A DNA stretch of 64,000 nt from Rotaria sordida (lineage: Eukaryota > Rotifera > Eurotatoria > Philodinida > Philodinidae): positions 124,001-188,000 of the forward strand of contig CAJNOL010000143.1 in NCBI GenBank assembly GCA_905250125.1, given 5' to 3'. The translations under genes and the position numbers were made by a program. The notes beneath the pieces were generated by a model, which was not told where the DNA came from, made no database searches, and worked only from the letters and a program-made list of their open reading frames with translations. Every line of letters starts with the position of its first letter. The stretch's first letter is position 1. This document shows positions 1 through 13,000 of this stretch, piece by piece.

Positions 1-424
1 GATAGAAATGGTGTTGGAAATGGACCAAAATTATATATTCCCTAAAAGAATATTAAGATAAAACAATTTATTAGATATATACAATTGTTAGTAATCCTAA
101 CATAAACTAGATATTTTTATTTGCCCTACTAGTAGAATATAACCTATATTTTTCTTCCAGTCCTTTCTATTATAGTAGTTTTCTTTTTTAGTATTAGTCA
201 TCAGAAATTCTAATTAATTCATTAGTTCTTTTCGAAGTCAGTCAACTGTAGTACATTTAAAACTTGAATATGATATTTCTGAAATTAACTTTTTTTTGTC
301 TTCTATAACGTCTTGCATTTATTCTTAATCATATGCATGATTAACAGTATATCGATGATTACTAGTAATAAAAATCATTCAAATGATTTTAAAATTCCTA
401 TTTCTATTTAAAGATAAATCTTAC

Positions 425-1608
425 TTGTATAAGATCATCAGCAACAAGAATTTTTTCATCAAGTAATTGAATTGATAAATGACCCATAACTGAATAAAAT
501 TGATCTGCTGTTGATATTTTTAAAACAGCACTATATTGAAAAAAAAAATAAAGAATATTTTTTTGTTTTGTTTCATATTTAATAATTAGATGAAACAAAA
601 GAAATAGACTTACATTGCTAATTTCGACCAAAGAAGAAGTCCAGTTCGAAAAAGTACTTCACTACCTTCAATCATTAATATATCCCAAACACGTAATGTA
701 GTTTGTCTTGGTAAACATGTTGCAAATAATGTTAAAAACCATTGTATAGTAAAAACATTTAATAAAGGTGGTTCATAGGTTACTCCTAAATCATCATTAG
801 ATGATGATTGAAGATTTTTTAAATGTAAATGTAATTGTGGATTATATATTTTTAACCATTGATCAAAAACGGTCATATCAATAGCTAATGCATGTAAATT
901 ATTTGAAAAAAAATCTGGTAATATAAAATCAACTAAATAAATTAATATCATTAATGCATATTCTTCATTCATATTAACAACATCAAGTATAATTGATGTT
1001 AAAATATGAAGACCTTGACAATAACCAATTGTTTTATTATAACGTGCAAATGCAAGTAAAACACGTTTAAGTATTGTACGATTATATTCATTTGATGACC
1101 AATTACAACCTGTTCGATGAAGATCCTAAATAATAAAAAGAAAATTTAACTTTTTTTTGTTTTCATCTAAATATTTTATTTTAAATATTTACTTTATCAA
1201 TTTGAATATTTAGTTGTTCATCTTCCGGATATGAATTATTATTAAAAGCAAATTGTCGAGTTTTATTCCAATCAAGATGAATATCATGAATATATTTATT
1301 TGCTAATGAAATCCATAACTGTGAGATTAACAAAAAAAAGGATGCTAAAAATAAAAAAATTTTTTTTTTGTTTATTATTTTCCTACATTTTGTCGTTTAT
1401 CTGTTGATAAACCACCAGGCATACGAATTTCAATCGATATAGAATCTTTCCATTGTTGAAAATCTTTTTCATCTTCACCTTTGAATAAAAAAAAAAAACA
1501 AAATAATAAAAAGATTAAAAAATAGATTTATTATTGTTTTTTTCCCTTACTTGATAATGTCGAAAACAAATAACGTGTCGATGTTTCTAATTTACTGTCA
1601 ATCGTCAT
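425..1608 (-). CDS. TBC1D30: TBC1D30-like Rab GTPase-activating protein, N-terminal part (3' end not in window)
   Basis: Five exons read on the minus strand: 1551-1608, 1387-1478, 1193-1318, 614-1125 and 425-530, all with GT-AG borders and matching phases, giving 298 codons. The product is a TBC-domain Rab-GAP, which speeds GTP hydrolysis by Rab proteins on membranes. Both catalytic fingers are intact: the arginine finger IDKDLHR (IxxDxxR) spans the exon 3/4 junction, and the glutamine finger is in TIGYCQG. Downstream blocks such as YEPPLLNVFTIQWFLTLFA are characteristic of the TBC1D30 (Rab8-GAP) branch. The last visible exon ends in a good donor at 424/423, and reading through it reaches a stop within six codons. 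I see no further exon in 1-424, so the C-terminus is probably outside the window. The start at 1608 is the first ATG, but TTCTTTAAG just upstream could be an acceptor, so the true N-terminus may be longer. Confidence 0.85.
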
Positions 1609-4600
1609 CTTAAAGAACAAGAAAAAAAAAGTACGTCAATGTGTGATCAACTAAACAGTTTGTTTGTTTTTTTGTTTTTATTATTATTATTATTATTATA
1701 ACGAAATTGACAAAATGCATAAGACGATGGAAAATAAAAAAGTAAAATTTATTTTACTTGTAAATTAGAATGTTCTTTTCCTTCTGTTGCTCTTTCGAAG
1801 AAGTGTATATTGAATTTCATGCTATCAGTAACATTATCTTTCTACTTGTAGGAAAAGAAAAAGGAGTGGCATGCTTACGTGTAAATACGATTAACTGAAC
1901 TTGTCTTCATTCATCAATGTTTCTCCGGAGATAAAAAAAAACGAGCGTAGGCAGACGAAAGAAAAAAAGAGCTTCTACATACTCGTAAGCGCACGGGCAC
2001 GCAAAGACCGAAGAAAAAGAAGTAGGCGATAACGTTTCTTATTCCATTCTTCTATCGATAATGATGACGTCAATTCATCATTCTACGTCATTGCTTCTCT
2101 TTTTTTTTCCTATCTAAAAAGGAGGCGTTCATAACAAAAAAAAAAAAAAAGAACCAATCTGCTCTATAATTCATTGTTGATACATTCTTCAAGAAAAGAA
2201 CAACATGACATCATAAAAAAATATATGTTGAGTACCGCATCACTAGAGGTCAATACCAATAAAAAAAAAAGTCTCCAAATTGAATAAATATTATAATATA
2301 TAGTAAAATCATATCTGATTTGAATGTTTTTACATAAGAAAAAATAAGAATATCATAGAAACATATGTCATTTATATAATATTTAATCAAGTGTATATAT
2401 TTACTCTTGGGAATAGCATGTAATTTTTTTTACCATAGGAAAAAAAAACCTATTTTGAAGGAAAAAAATTGTTTTCTATGGTAAACGGTAACTTATATTA
2501 TTATGTCTAGTGAAATTAGGTTTAAATCAACAAAAAAATACCGAAGATCTAGTAGAAAAATATAACTTATTTATCAGAAATTATTGTTTTCGACTCAGTC
2601 ATAAAGAATTTGACTTAAAATCAATATTAATTAGAAATATGTCTTGGAAACATCTGCTCCGGAAAAACAAATATTACTTCCTCGTATAATATACTATTAC
2701 CCTATATTCGTCTAATTTGACACTGAATAGAGAATTTTATATTACTCTTATTTGATTGGATGAAATATAAGATCAAGGTAGGAAACTTAATCAAAAGATA
2801 AAAGAGAATAATATATGTGAGTGACTGTCTGTCATTACATATTTAATAATAGATTAATTTCATATTTGCTGAATGGGTTACTGAGTATTATGTGAGAGTC
2901 GTATGACTTCGCTTCATGAAAACCATTTTATCAGCAACTACGCACAAGAAATAAATATAATTATTCTACATTAATATTTAATTTCTTTGAAGTTTTTAAT
3001 AAAACTTAAATTTTCTTTAATAGTTGATTTTCTAAAAATTGATATGAGAAAGCATATTGATAATAATTGATTGTTTTTCTTTTTGATCAACTCGACGGAA
3101 TAAAATTGTACTTTTATTCGATTATGAATAGAATCGAAGAATAAGTATAACAAATTTATCAAATATTGATCAATGATAAGCAAATTTATTGTATATACAA
3201 TGATTATAAATCATGTGAATGAAAAAGATATTGACATCAATATATTTTCTATTGAATTTATGTAAAACAACAAAATGAATAAATATGGTCTTCATATAAG
3301 TCAAGACTAATAAAAATCAATCTACAAAAAATAACGCAAAATTATCTTCTATATAATTTCATCTCAAAAAAACTCTTGAATCTACATCGATCTGTTTCAA
3401 TTCTTGAGCAAATAATATTAATATGTAAATACAATTTACACACTTTATATTTTGGATTAATATCATCGTCATACAATTGATACCATTCTGTTAGTTTTCC
3501 TTTGTTTAATAATTTTTTGATTGTTAATGGTGTAGTAATATGAAATTATAAACATAGACATTGAACGGTTTTAATGTTAGTAAAAAAAAATGAACCAAAC
3601 ATTCTCTTTAGAGTAGAATTGTTTCCAGGTAAACTATCAAAAAAAAAAGATCCCAGTTCGTATTTCAAGATGTTTGATTATGAAAAATTCTTTTTTTTTT
3701 TTCATGTATAATAAGCTTGATATTCCAAATCAGCATGCAAAAAAACAAACACACCGGAAATTCTATGCTTATTTTGTCAGTAATTTCGAATAAAATTTTA
3801 CCCCTGGAAGACTAATAAGTCATATTTATACAAATACAAAATTGAACATGAGCACACAAGTTAAATTTTCATATGAAAATATTTTCTATAATCAAAAAAC
3901 TTAAAATATTAGTCGTTTACTATTTTAATTCCATTCATAGTAGGAAAAAAAAACGAGTGAAGCGAGAAAAAAAAATAATTACCATCGAGTCTCGGTGCTG
4001 TTTTCTTTCATCATGTCATATAAATTTTTGATTGCTTAAATGGAAATTCTTTTGTCAGAGGTTTTAATCAGAGAAATAAAAAACTAAACAATATGCCACA
4101 ATTGACATGAGAATTCAGTTAAGAACGGAAAAAGGTATCAGTTAAAAGAGAAAAACATCGGAACGCTTTTTTCTTCAATATTATATATATATAGATGAAA
4201 TCATTTTAAAATCAACCAACTCTGTAGTTTTAGAGGTTTTACAAACATACCTACGGCCATTATTTCTTTTTTTGTTAAACAAACATTAATTGATTTAGAC
4301 AAGAATTTACAAAATAAAGTTACATTAAACACTATACATAAAATATGCATCGTATATTATCGATTAGAGTACTTAGACAAGAAATTTAATTTTCACTTTC
4401 ATTAGTGTTGACAGTCGTTCATTATGTTCTAATATTATAATTATAAGACACAGACGTAGAGAAATGCTTTAAAACCGCCCACATCAATTCTCTGCTCATC
4501 TAAATTAGCTGAAAAATTGTATATGAAATATTTTTTAAACGAAAAAAAAAAAATGAATATTGAAAAGTCTACGATACAATTATTTTTCAATATATCAAAA

Positions 4601-5523
4601 GGAAATAAATTCAAAATTCTGATTTTCGTAAAATTGATTTTTCTAATTTGTAACTTGAAGAGTTATATTCAATCATGACACTAAAAGAAAAATAAATCCT
4701 ACTGAAATTCTTTTTATTGGTATCATATATTACATATATTGTAAATGCTTTGAAATTCAAAAATATCAGTTTGTATATTTCCTAAACAATTCATATTTTA
4801 AATTTATTAGTTTATTAATGAGACATTTAATTTAATTCGAATATGTCTAATGTTTTTAAGTTATCGTACATATCCTTCAATTTAATGAAATATCTTGATA
4901 CATTGTATAATAGTATTTCTTTATAGTTAATGAAAAATAAAAGAACTTGTTTTTTTGAATCAGATTGTTGAATTATAAATGTAATATAGATGAGTTAACT
5001 TAATTGTTTTTTTATGTATGTATAATTCACTGCATACTTATGTCTATCAGTGTTATCTCGAAAAAGAATAACAAAATAAATTGAGAAACAATTATCAGTT
5101 GAAGAATGATCTTCAGAAAGAAAAGCTCTATTGAAGATAAAAGAGTTACTCTTAACAAAGAGGATGATAATCGATGTAAGATATTAAAACCAGTAGAGAG
5201 AGTTAAAGACTTCCACGCAAAAAAATGTTTTGTTTTTTCTTTTCGACCATCCGATTTTGATAGAATTTTCAATGGAAGTGTCTATGCGTCCCAAATTTTT
5301 CAACTATTTCCAATGGTAGAAAATTCGGGTTGGTTTGAAATTGTAGCTAAGATGTAGCGCTACAAATTGGCAGAGTCCGATTTTTTCATAGTTTATGTTT
5401 TTCAAAAACTCCTGTTAATAAAGTATTAAACGCATGAAACCATGAAAATCAAAACATCCGATTGTTAGAAAAACGTAGGTGAGGTGTAATTATAAAGGTA
5501 TGTTTTTGTTTTTGCTCGAAGTA
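1609..5523. other. Gene-free stretch
   Basis: AT-rich, with homopolymer runs. Apart from the CRE-like site, I see only a (TTA)n run at about 1679-1700 and a hairpin at about 2431-2486 (arms TACCATAGGAAAA and TTTTCTATGGTA). Open frames here are short, lack recognisable domains and look like chance. Confidence 0.5.
2065..2090. promoter_or_regulatory. CRE-like palindrome plus half site
   Basis: The full cAMP-response palindrome TGACGTCA lies at 2065-2072, and a second ACGTCA half site at 2085-2090. Both are about 460-480 bp upstream of the proposed TBC1D30 start. CREB/ATF proteins bind such sites when they lie in promoters. In AT-rich DNA an 8-bp palindrome can occur by chance, so the regulatory role is only a guess. 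Confidence 0.25.
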
Positions 5524-6180
5524 TCATCCCTCTCTCGCAATAGACTGTGGCCAATGCTGTGAAAGCTTTCGTATAATTGCTGTAAAGTCATCTTCAGATA
5601 GTCGATTCAAACACTGATGTAGTGATGAATCTAATGAATTTCCGTCATTATAGTGTTGATTTTTTAGAACTAGAAACGGGAAATAATCATTAAAAGTCAG
5701 ATCTAATGAATAAAATGCATAATGAATCAATTCATATTTCAAATTATGAGTAATAGAAGACAAGAAATGAAATATATATGATGAAATATTGTCACGTAGC
5801 AAAATGACACCAGACAAAATTAAACTTCCTAATTGTTTTTCTAATTTCTTGATGAAATTTATCTACCAAAAAACAAAATGTGTGTAATATATTTTAATGA
5901 TTGTCACACTTAGTAGTACGTGCTGTTTATGGTTTCAGAAAAATGAATATAAAACTTTATCAGCAAACTTTTCTTCTCTCAATTTTGCTGTTAATAGTAA
6001 ATTGACTTGTTTTTTCTGCCAAGGTCATTGTTTATAATAATGAATCCACAATTCATCACTAGTCACATCAAGTCGTTTCCTTCAGTAGAACAATGAGCTA
6101 AAAATTCTTGACATTCTTGAAAATGTATTCATCTCATTGATTAGATGTTAGTAAATATGGCGTATCCATGCTGGATGAAA
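5524..6180 (-). pseudogene. Mariner-family transposase relic
   Basis: The minus strand encodes pieces of a mariner transposase in more than one frame. Near 6060-6030 TSDELWIHYYK matches the block around the first catalytic Asp (TGDE-WI). In 5524-5817 the second Asp lies in VILLRDN and the third in SLDLTFNDY. Exactly 34 residues separate these two Asp, the D34D signature of mariner. Upstream, YLLTSNQ followed by an in-frame stop and EYIFKNVKNF matches the linker before the catalytic domain. Stops and frameshifts break the frame, and the N-terminal DNA-binding half is absent, so this is a dead, truncated copy. The enzyme family cuts and pastes elements at TA dinucleotides. Confidence 0.8.
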
Positions 6181-6824
6181 TACTTAGAGTATCTACTTTT
6201 ATTTGTTGAATTATAATTCGATGACAAGATTTTTTAACAATTGTTTTGTTAGTTGCAGTAATTAAATCGGTCGATGTTTAAAGCAATAAGTTCATTCAAA
6301 TACTTTGATTCATGATGTCAATAGATTAGAAGATTGTGTAAACTACAAATCAACAACAATTTCAAAACAATCATACTTGTTGTTGTTTTTAAATAACGAA
6401 TACATATAAGGGTATGGAATTGAGTGTTTAGTTCATTCACATTCATATCTTCACTTTATTCTCTAATTTTTCATATCCGAATGTTGTATTCATTTATCAT
6501 ATTTAGCGATACATGATAGTCTTGTCTATCACTACTAAAAGTCAACAGAGAAATCTATGTAATATCATTAAATCAAGAAACTATAATGCATTCAAAATTA
6601 TATACTTTACTCTATCTAGTGAGTTATAAATCACAAAATCGATAAATTTTAACCAAAATTGACTTTTTTCTGGAAGGTACTCCCTTAAGGCGTTATAGCA
6701 TTACTTTGACATATATATATATATACGTCACTGATAGTTAAGGGATGAATAGGTAGACATATGTCATTTATCATTATTTACAACATCTATTGATTAGTAT
6801 TCATAATTGTAAAAAATAAAGAAG

Positions 6825-6896
6825 GGGCCTGACCGGGGATCGAACCCGGAACCTCGCGCACCCGAAGCGCGAATCATACCACTAGACCATCAGGCC
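6825..6896 (-). tRNA. tRNA-Pro (anticodon CGG)
   Basis: A 72-nt intronless cloverleaf. The acceptor arm GGCCTGA pairs with TCAGGCC. The D-arm A box is TGGTCTAGTGG, the anticodon loop is TTCGGGT (anticodon CGG) on a GC-rich stem, and the T-arm B box is GGTTCGATCCC. The discriminator base is C, as expected for eukaryotic tRNA-Pro. Just downstream on the minus strand is a T-rich run (TTTATTTTTT, about 6811-6820), a suitable RNA polymerase III terminator. All stems pair, so the gene looks functional. Confidence 0.96.
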
Positions 6897-7278
6897 GTTC
6901 TCTTATTCGTCCTTCATATATCAATTATCAATCAATGAAATATAAACAAAAACAAAAATTCTTAAACATAAAGAATTTTTCCATAGAGAAAATTCTAATT
7001 CAAACTAATAATGTTCCTTTTTTTCCTTTTTATTATCCTGAGTTGTTATCTCGATGTATGTTATGTCAAAAAAAAAAAAAAAGAAGAAAGAAATTCGTCA
7101 ATAAACATGATCCACAAAATCAACTGTTAGGTGTCAACACACAAAAACAAAATAAAGGACTAGAAAACAAAAGCAAAAACAGGAAAGAAAGATTAGAACA
7201 TACAATAATAATAATAATAATAATAATAATAATTGGATTTCACAACTATTAAAAAGAAAGATCAAATAAATGAAAATT

Positions 7279-10059
7279 TTAAATAATCGTCTCACGAAAT
7301 CCATGTGTTTCAAGAAAAGTATCAATACGTGTTGATGTTGCTGGTTGTAATAATGTTTTTGGTAAAAAACCAATTTGTCCATTTGTTTGTTTTCGAACAA
7401 GATAACATGCTTGTCCAATTTGTTTAAGTATATAAACACAATCACCACGTTGTACTGAAAATGATGCACGTGAACTACGATAATCTTTTATTATTGTAAA
7501 TAAACAATTTTGAGAATTTTGTAATTTTTTTGGTTGATGATGAATAAGTGAATCTTTTTCAATTGCATCTATATTTAATTCACTAAATTGATCGCATAAT
7601 ATATCACTCATTGTACGAGAAGAATGATTTAATTTTTTTGATGATGATGATGATGATGATTGATCACAAACAGAACGTGTTAAACTATTTGAATTTAATT
7701 TTGATAATAATGGAACAGGTAAATCACATGATAAACGTCTTCGTTTAGAAAAATTTTGTTCAACATTTAACGAAGAATTCGATGATGATAATGATGATGA
7801 CGATGATTCTGTTGATATTGATGGTGAATGACCTTCACTTGATGCTCGTTTATGTTTAGTTGCTGGTTGAACAGGACGAAAAGCACTATGAGAACTTCCA
7901 AATTGTTGTTTTTGTCGATGATGATTTAAAAAAATACTTGCAGGAATTTGTATATGACTTTTAGGTAAATTATATATTGATGGTTTAATTTTTTGTTGTA
8001 ATTGTGATTTATCATGACGAACATTTCTTATAAAAGCAAAATCACGTAGACGATTAACAGAATTATTTGTTGATATTTTTGAATTTAAATTTTCTTTTGA
8101 AGTATCTTTATTATTATTTCTATCAAATGTACCAAATGTATGACGTTTAGTTGAATCATTATTTATCATATCATTCATTGATATACCATTAAGAAGTGTA
8201 TGTCGATGATTTCGATTTGAATGTATTTGTTTTTGATGTGGTTGACTTGGATTAATTGAATCGGGAATTTTAAGAAATGCTGAACGTCGTACAGTTGCAT
8301 AATGTGGTGTTAAAAGAGGTTTCTTAAACGAGGAAAAAAAAACTTTCTTTTTTTTTTTTTGCTTCAATGGAGTGTTAATGAATAGAAAGAAAATGTGAAA
8401 TAGATTTTTCTTTTGTCATTTTTAATCTATTCTAATTGTCTAATACAGTTCGCTATACTATAGGGAAATTAATTCTTTTTCTTTTTTTTTTGTTTGTTTG
8501 ATTATTAAACATAAGTGTCATTAAACAAAAATGCTCTTGTCGTTTTCAATACTAAAAGGTATCCTTCATGCTTGAATCATTGTTTTGTTTCGAGAGGCAA
8601 TAAAAGATATGAATGAAAAAAAAAAAGTATTTTAACCAAGTTCTTTTGTTGAGAAAAAAATTTGTTTACAATACTGAAAAGAATATTAGACTTTAATTTT
8701 AACAGATGGTGTGAAAATTATCAACTGAGTCAGAAGAAAATTTAAAGATATAGAATTAGAATGCAAAAATGTTGTGTATATTTTCGAATATATGTTTGGA
8801 ATTTATAGGTTAAAAATTATGAATCAATCTTTGAAAATAAAGTCTAGACAAAAGAAATTGATTGTATATTATTTTCTTATTTTCATCATAAAGGCGTCTA
8901 ATTGAGTTTATGAGAGAACCTTCTCAACCTGTAAATTACTTTTGGATTTAGTCTCTGTGCATAATGTAGATCTCAATGAAATATTACAAATCCCGAGGAG
9001 ATCCAGGCCTTTCTTATAAAGTTATAATTGTTTTTATTGAAATTTTGCTCCTAGATAGGCCTAGTTGTTCTGATAATTAATTTCAGCTCAAAAGAATATT
9101 TTCTTCACGAGATATTGAATTTTCAAAAAATATGAGATTCTCAAATCTTTCTTAGAATATGAGTAAGTTTTTGGAATTTAATACCTCGTAAAGAGAACAT
9201 TATTTTATGCTAAAATTTTCGAAATAAATAACCTTAGCTATGGGCAAAATTTTATTAAAACGACTATAATTTTGCAAGGAAGACTTTTATCCTCTCGAGG
9301 TTAATAAGACGTCAATAAGATCTACTTTATGCATAGAGTTGGGAATACTCCTTCGTTAATCTGACTGCGTCATCTTCTGAAATTTACTGGACCAGCACTT
9401 AAACAAAACACCTCCTCCAGAGGAATAATGTATACTTTCTATTTCAAAGCTGTCTTTTGCATAGCGTAATAGTCCTCTACAAAGTGAACTAGGAACTGAA
9501 AGTTTTGTAGAAATCCTTGAGAAAAAAATCGAACTGATTTTAGTACGTTTGGAAATCCAGAATTTTCGAAGATATTAAAATTAAAAGTCTTATTTTTCAT
9601 AGACTTGTCAAAGAAAACATTCATAATTTCTAACTTACGAGTCTCGTATCAAAAAACTTAAGATTTGCTTCTTTGTTTTTTTTGTACTCAAACATACTTT
9701 TGATGTATTTATTATTGTATGTGTTGGTGGTTGTTCATTATCTGGTGTTGATTGTTGTACAAGAAAAAAAGGTGTCGATTCTGAATAACCTGAATCTTGT
9801 GTACTCGATGAATCAGTATCACGTGTTGGTATTATATTATTCGTAGCAGTTGTTGATGTTGTTACTGTCTCATTATTTATATTAATTGACGGTTGTTTAT
9901 TTGTTGATGAAGGATAATTAATCGAACTAATTGTTAATCGACGATCTTTTGATGATGATAAATTTGATCGTGGTGGTCTTGGTAATGTATATGTATTACG
10001 TCTTTCACGTTCATCAAAAGAAATTTGTCCTATATATTGATTTGTATTATTATTATTGT

Positions 10060-10090
<31 letters not shown>

Positions 10091-13000
10091 AGCTGAACTA
10101 TGGGATAAATATCGATTTATTGGTTGTTTATATGAATGATGAAAATCTTTTTCATTTTTTGAGAATATTTTTGTTAAATTTAATTCATCATCTTTATTAA
10201 ATGATGATGATGATGTTGATGATATTGATAAATTCTTTTTTGTTATCATTTGATTATCATATAATGAACATATTATACGTGGAATATAACCTGTTTTACC
10301 ATTAGAATCTATACGTATATAAAGCCATGGTCCACGTGAAAATAATGCTGTAACAATTGTACCTAAGAAAGAAAAAATCGTTGATTAAAAGAAATAATTA
10401 TCATTTTTCTCGATTGCATGTTAGATCAAACGAAAAAAAAAAGCCCTTTTTTTTTTTAGGATATCTAAATTACTCTTTGTTATGTAATTTAGAATTTAAT
10501 AGTTTGTATGATTCAATGAAATTAAGAGGAGAAGAAAAAAATAGTTGATGTATATATATATATATAGAGATCAGAATAGATTTCTTTAACGTATATATGA
10601 AGAATGACCTTAAAATATATGAAAAGAATGAATGATTATTTTATGATTTATGTTTCTAATGAGAGTATAAGTATTGCATAAAGGAAATAAAAATGATTTT
10701 CTTGAAGAAATCAATTATATGTTTACAGAAATCAAGAAACGAAAAAAGAAACAACAAACTATATCTTATTATAGGATATAAATTAGAATTTTTCAAATTA
10801 TCAGATCTTTATTCTCATATCAATATTATTTGTTAAAGAATGCATCATAATTAAATCCGTGATAATTATATACTTCAAAGATATACATGCTGATTCATTT
10901 ATAGAAAAGATTTTTTGTTTTTAAATACTAATGTCTTAGAATATTCATATGATAGGATATTTCCTCTATTATATGACATACATTTGTTATTTCAATCTAT
11001 CGTTCTAATGACAGTCAATATGTCAACTATGTCAGTTACATTCTGATGAGGATGTGCATGCATGAAACTTATTCACCGTAGAAATATTATTAGACTATTG
11101 AAAGAGCCTATAATACTTCTCAATCTTAGCCAAGTAGAAGATGTCTATCCTTCTTTTATAATTAGACCTTTAGCAAATATATCTATAATAGATCACCTGG
11201 AAAAATACCTAATCCGTTGGAGTGTCATTAAATATTACTAAGATGAATTGAGACATATTAGAATATTTTCTTAACGAATATAATTTATTCTTTCGATAAT
11301 ATTTATAATTAATCATTTGTTTTTTTTGTCTTACCTTTTATAACACCAACATGTGCTTGAGCAAATGGTTCAAAATTTTTTCGAACAATAATACGTATAT
11401 TTGCTGGATTTGATTTTGAATGTCCATGTAATAAACTTTCAATTGATCCATGCCGAGTTATTGATGATATTGGCATTATTGTTGCAACAGCTGAATAACA
11501 TGATGCATAAGATGATGTACGATTTAGAAGACTTTGTGACATATAACCAGAATCATAATCATTACGAATAATATCATTTGATGATGATGGTTGTGTTTTT
11601 GTTGTCGTTGTTATCGCTGTTGACTAAGAACAAGTAAAACATGATTTTTGATCAAAAAAAAATCAAAAAACTTATTCTTTTTTCTATGTCTATACACAGA
11701 ATGTTTGCTTCGGATTACTCTTAGTCAATAATTAAGAAAGGTCTTATTCCTTTCTTTCTTTTTTCTTTGCTGTCCTACTATGTTTAAATGGATTGTCTTA
11801 TTCTATTCATTGAAAGAAAAAAAATAAAAGAGTCTAAAATTAGAATGATTAGTCTGAAAAGAAAGAACAAGATCTTAGATCTTATCAGTTTTGGAAAAGC
11901 AGATAGGCGTGCAAATGTATATGTATATAGAATACTTATTACTTTTGTCATTTATTCTAGCCGTTTTCTTTCCTCGCTCTCTTTCTCTTCGCTTATGCGT
12001 GTTCGCTATGTAAATTCTTGATCATGAATAATTAAGCTTCCATAGTGCGAGACAAATGAGAACCAAAAAAAAAAGGAGATGCGCTTCGTCTGTCTCTTGT
12101 TTCTCGTCATTGTATAATATCCATTAAAAAATCGAGAATAACGGAGTGACAACAAACATTGAGAGTTAGAACAAAATGTGCCCTCGAGAATGATGTGCTG
12201 CATGCACATGAATGTGAGATTGAATAACGATAATCGTACATTATCACTAACAGAAAAAAGAACTGGAAACTCTACTTGAATTTGTTGACATTATTTAGAT
12301 TATATTAAAATAAATGATTATTATTTTGCTATTTTTGATTTGACTTATATTTATCAAAACAAAAAAAAAACAAAAATTCAAAGACAAAATATTCAAGGTC
12401 TCATATATATGTATAAATTTCTTCGATACAGTTAGTTTATAGCTATTTTTGGATAATCTATCAAGTAATCATTATGAATTTGTTCAATCCCAATACACAA
12501 TTAATTAGACTTACAAATAAAAGAAAAAAGAAAAAGAACGACAACGAATTCTCAATTGATTTTATCTGTTACCAACATAATTAAATATTATATGATAGTA
12601 ATAGTAAAATTTGTCTAAACTAATGATGATTACATCATCTTATTTCCTATTAAATATTCTTTTAGATTCTAATCGTTCACATAGTGATGATTACAATTAT
12701 ATTACATAAAGAGAAGAAAAAAAAGTCAATTTGTTCTCTCGACTTTTATAGAAGAATGACTACGTGCTAAGAATGTATGTTCTAATGATAGATGAATGAA
12801 GTGTCACTATATTGGTAACAACGACAATATGACGCAACCAAGGTTTGGAGTTTTTCTTTTTTTTCCTATACTTACTGCATCAACGCCTCCTTTTTTATTC
12901 GATGTTTGACGATGGTGATGATGATGATAATAATGACGAGGACGTAGTGATGTTGGTAAAAGATTGAACAATGAACGACAATGTTCATCAGTCTTGTTCA

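Noticed and set aside
404-424. Read-through of TBC1D30 exon 5 to a stop as the true C-terminus
   Set aside because: It crosses a good GTAAG donor, and family members continue well past this point.
5106-5357. 83-aa plus-strand open frame (MIFRKKSSIEDKR...)
   Set aside because: Looks somewhat protein-like (RPSDFDRIFNGSVYAS) but matches no family I know and overlaps other frames; too weak to call a gene.
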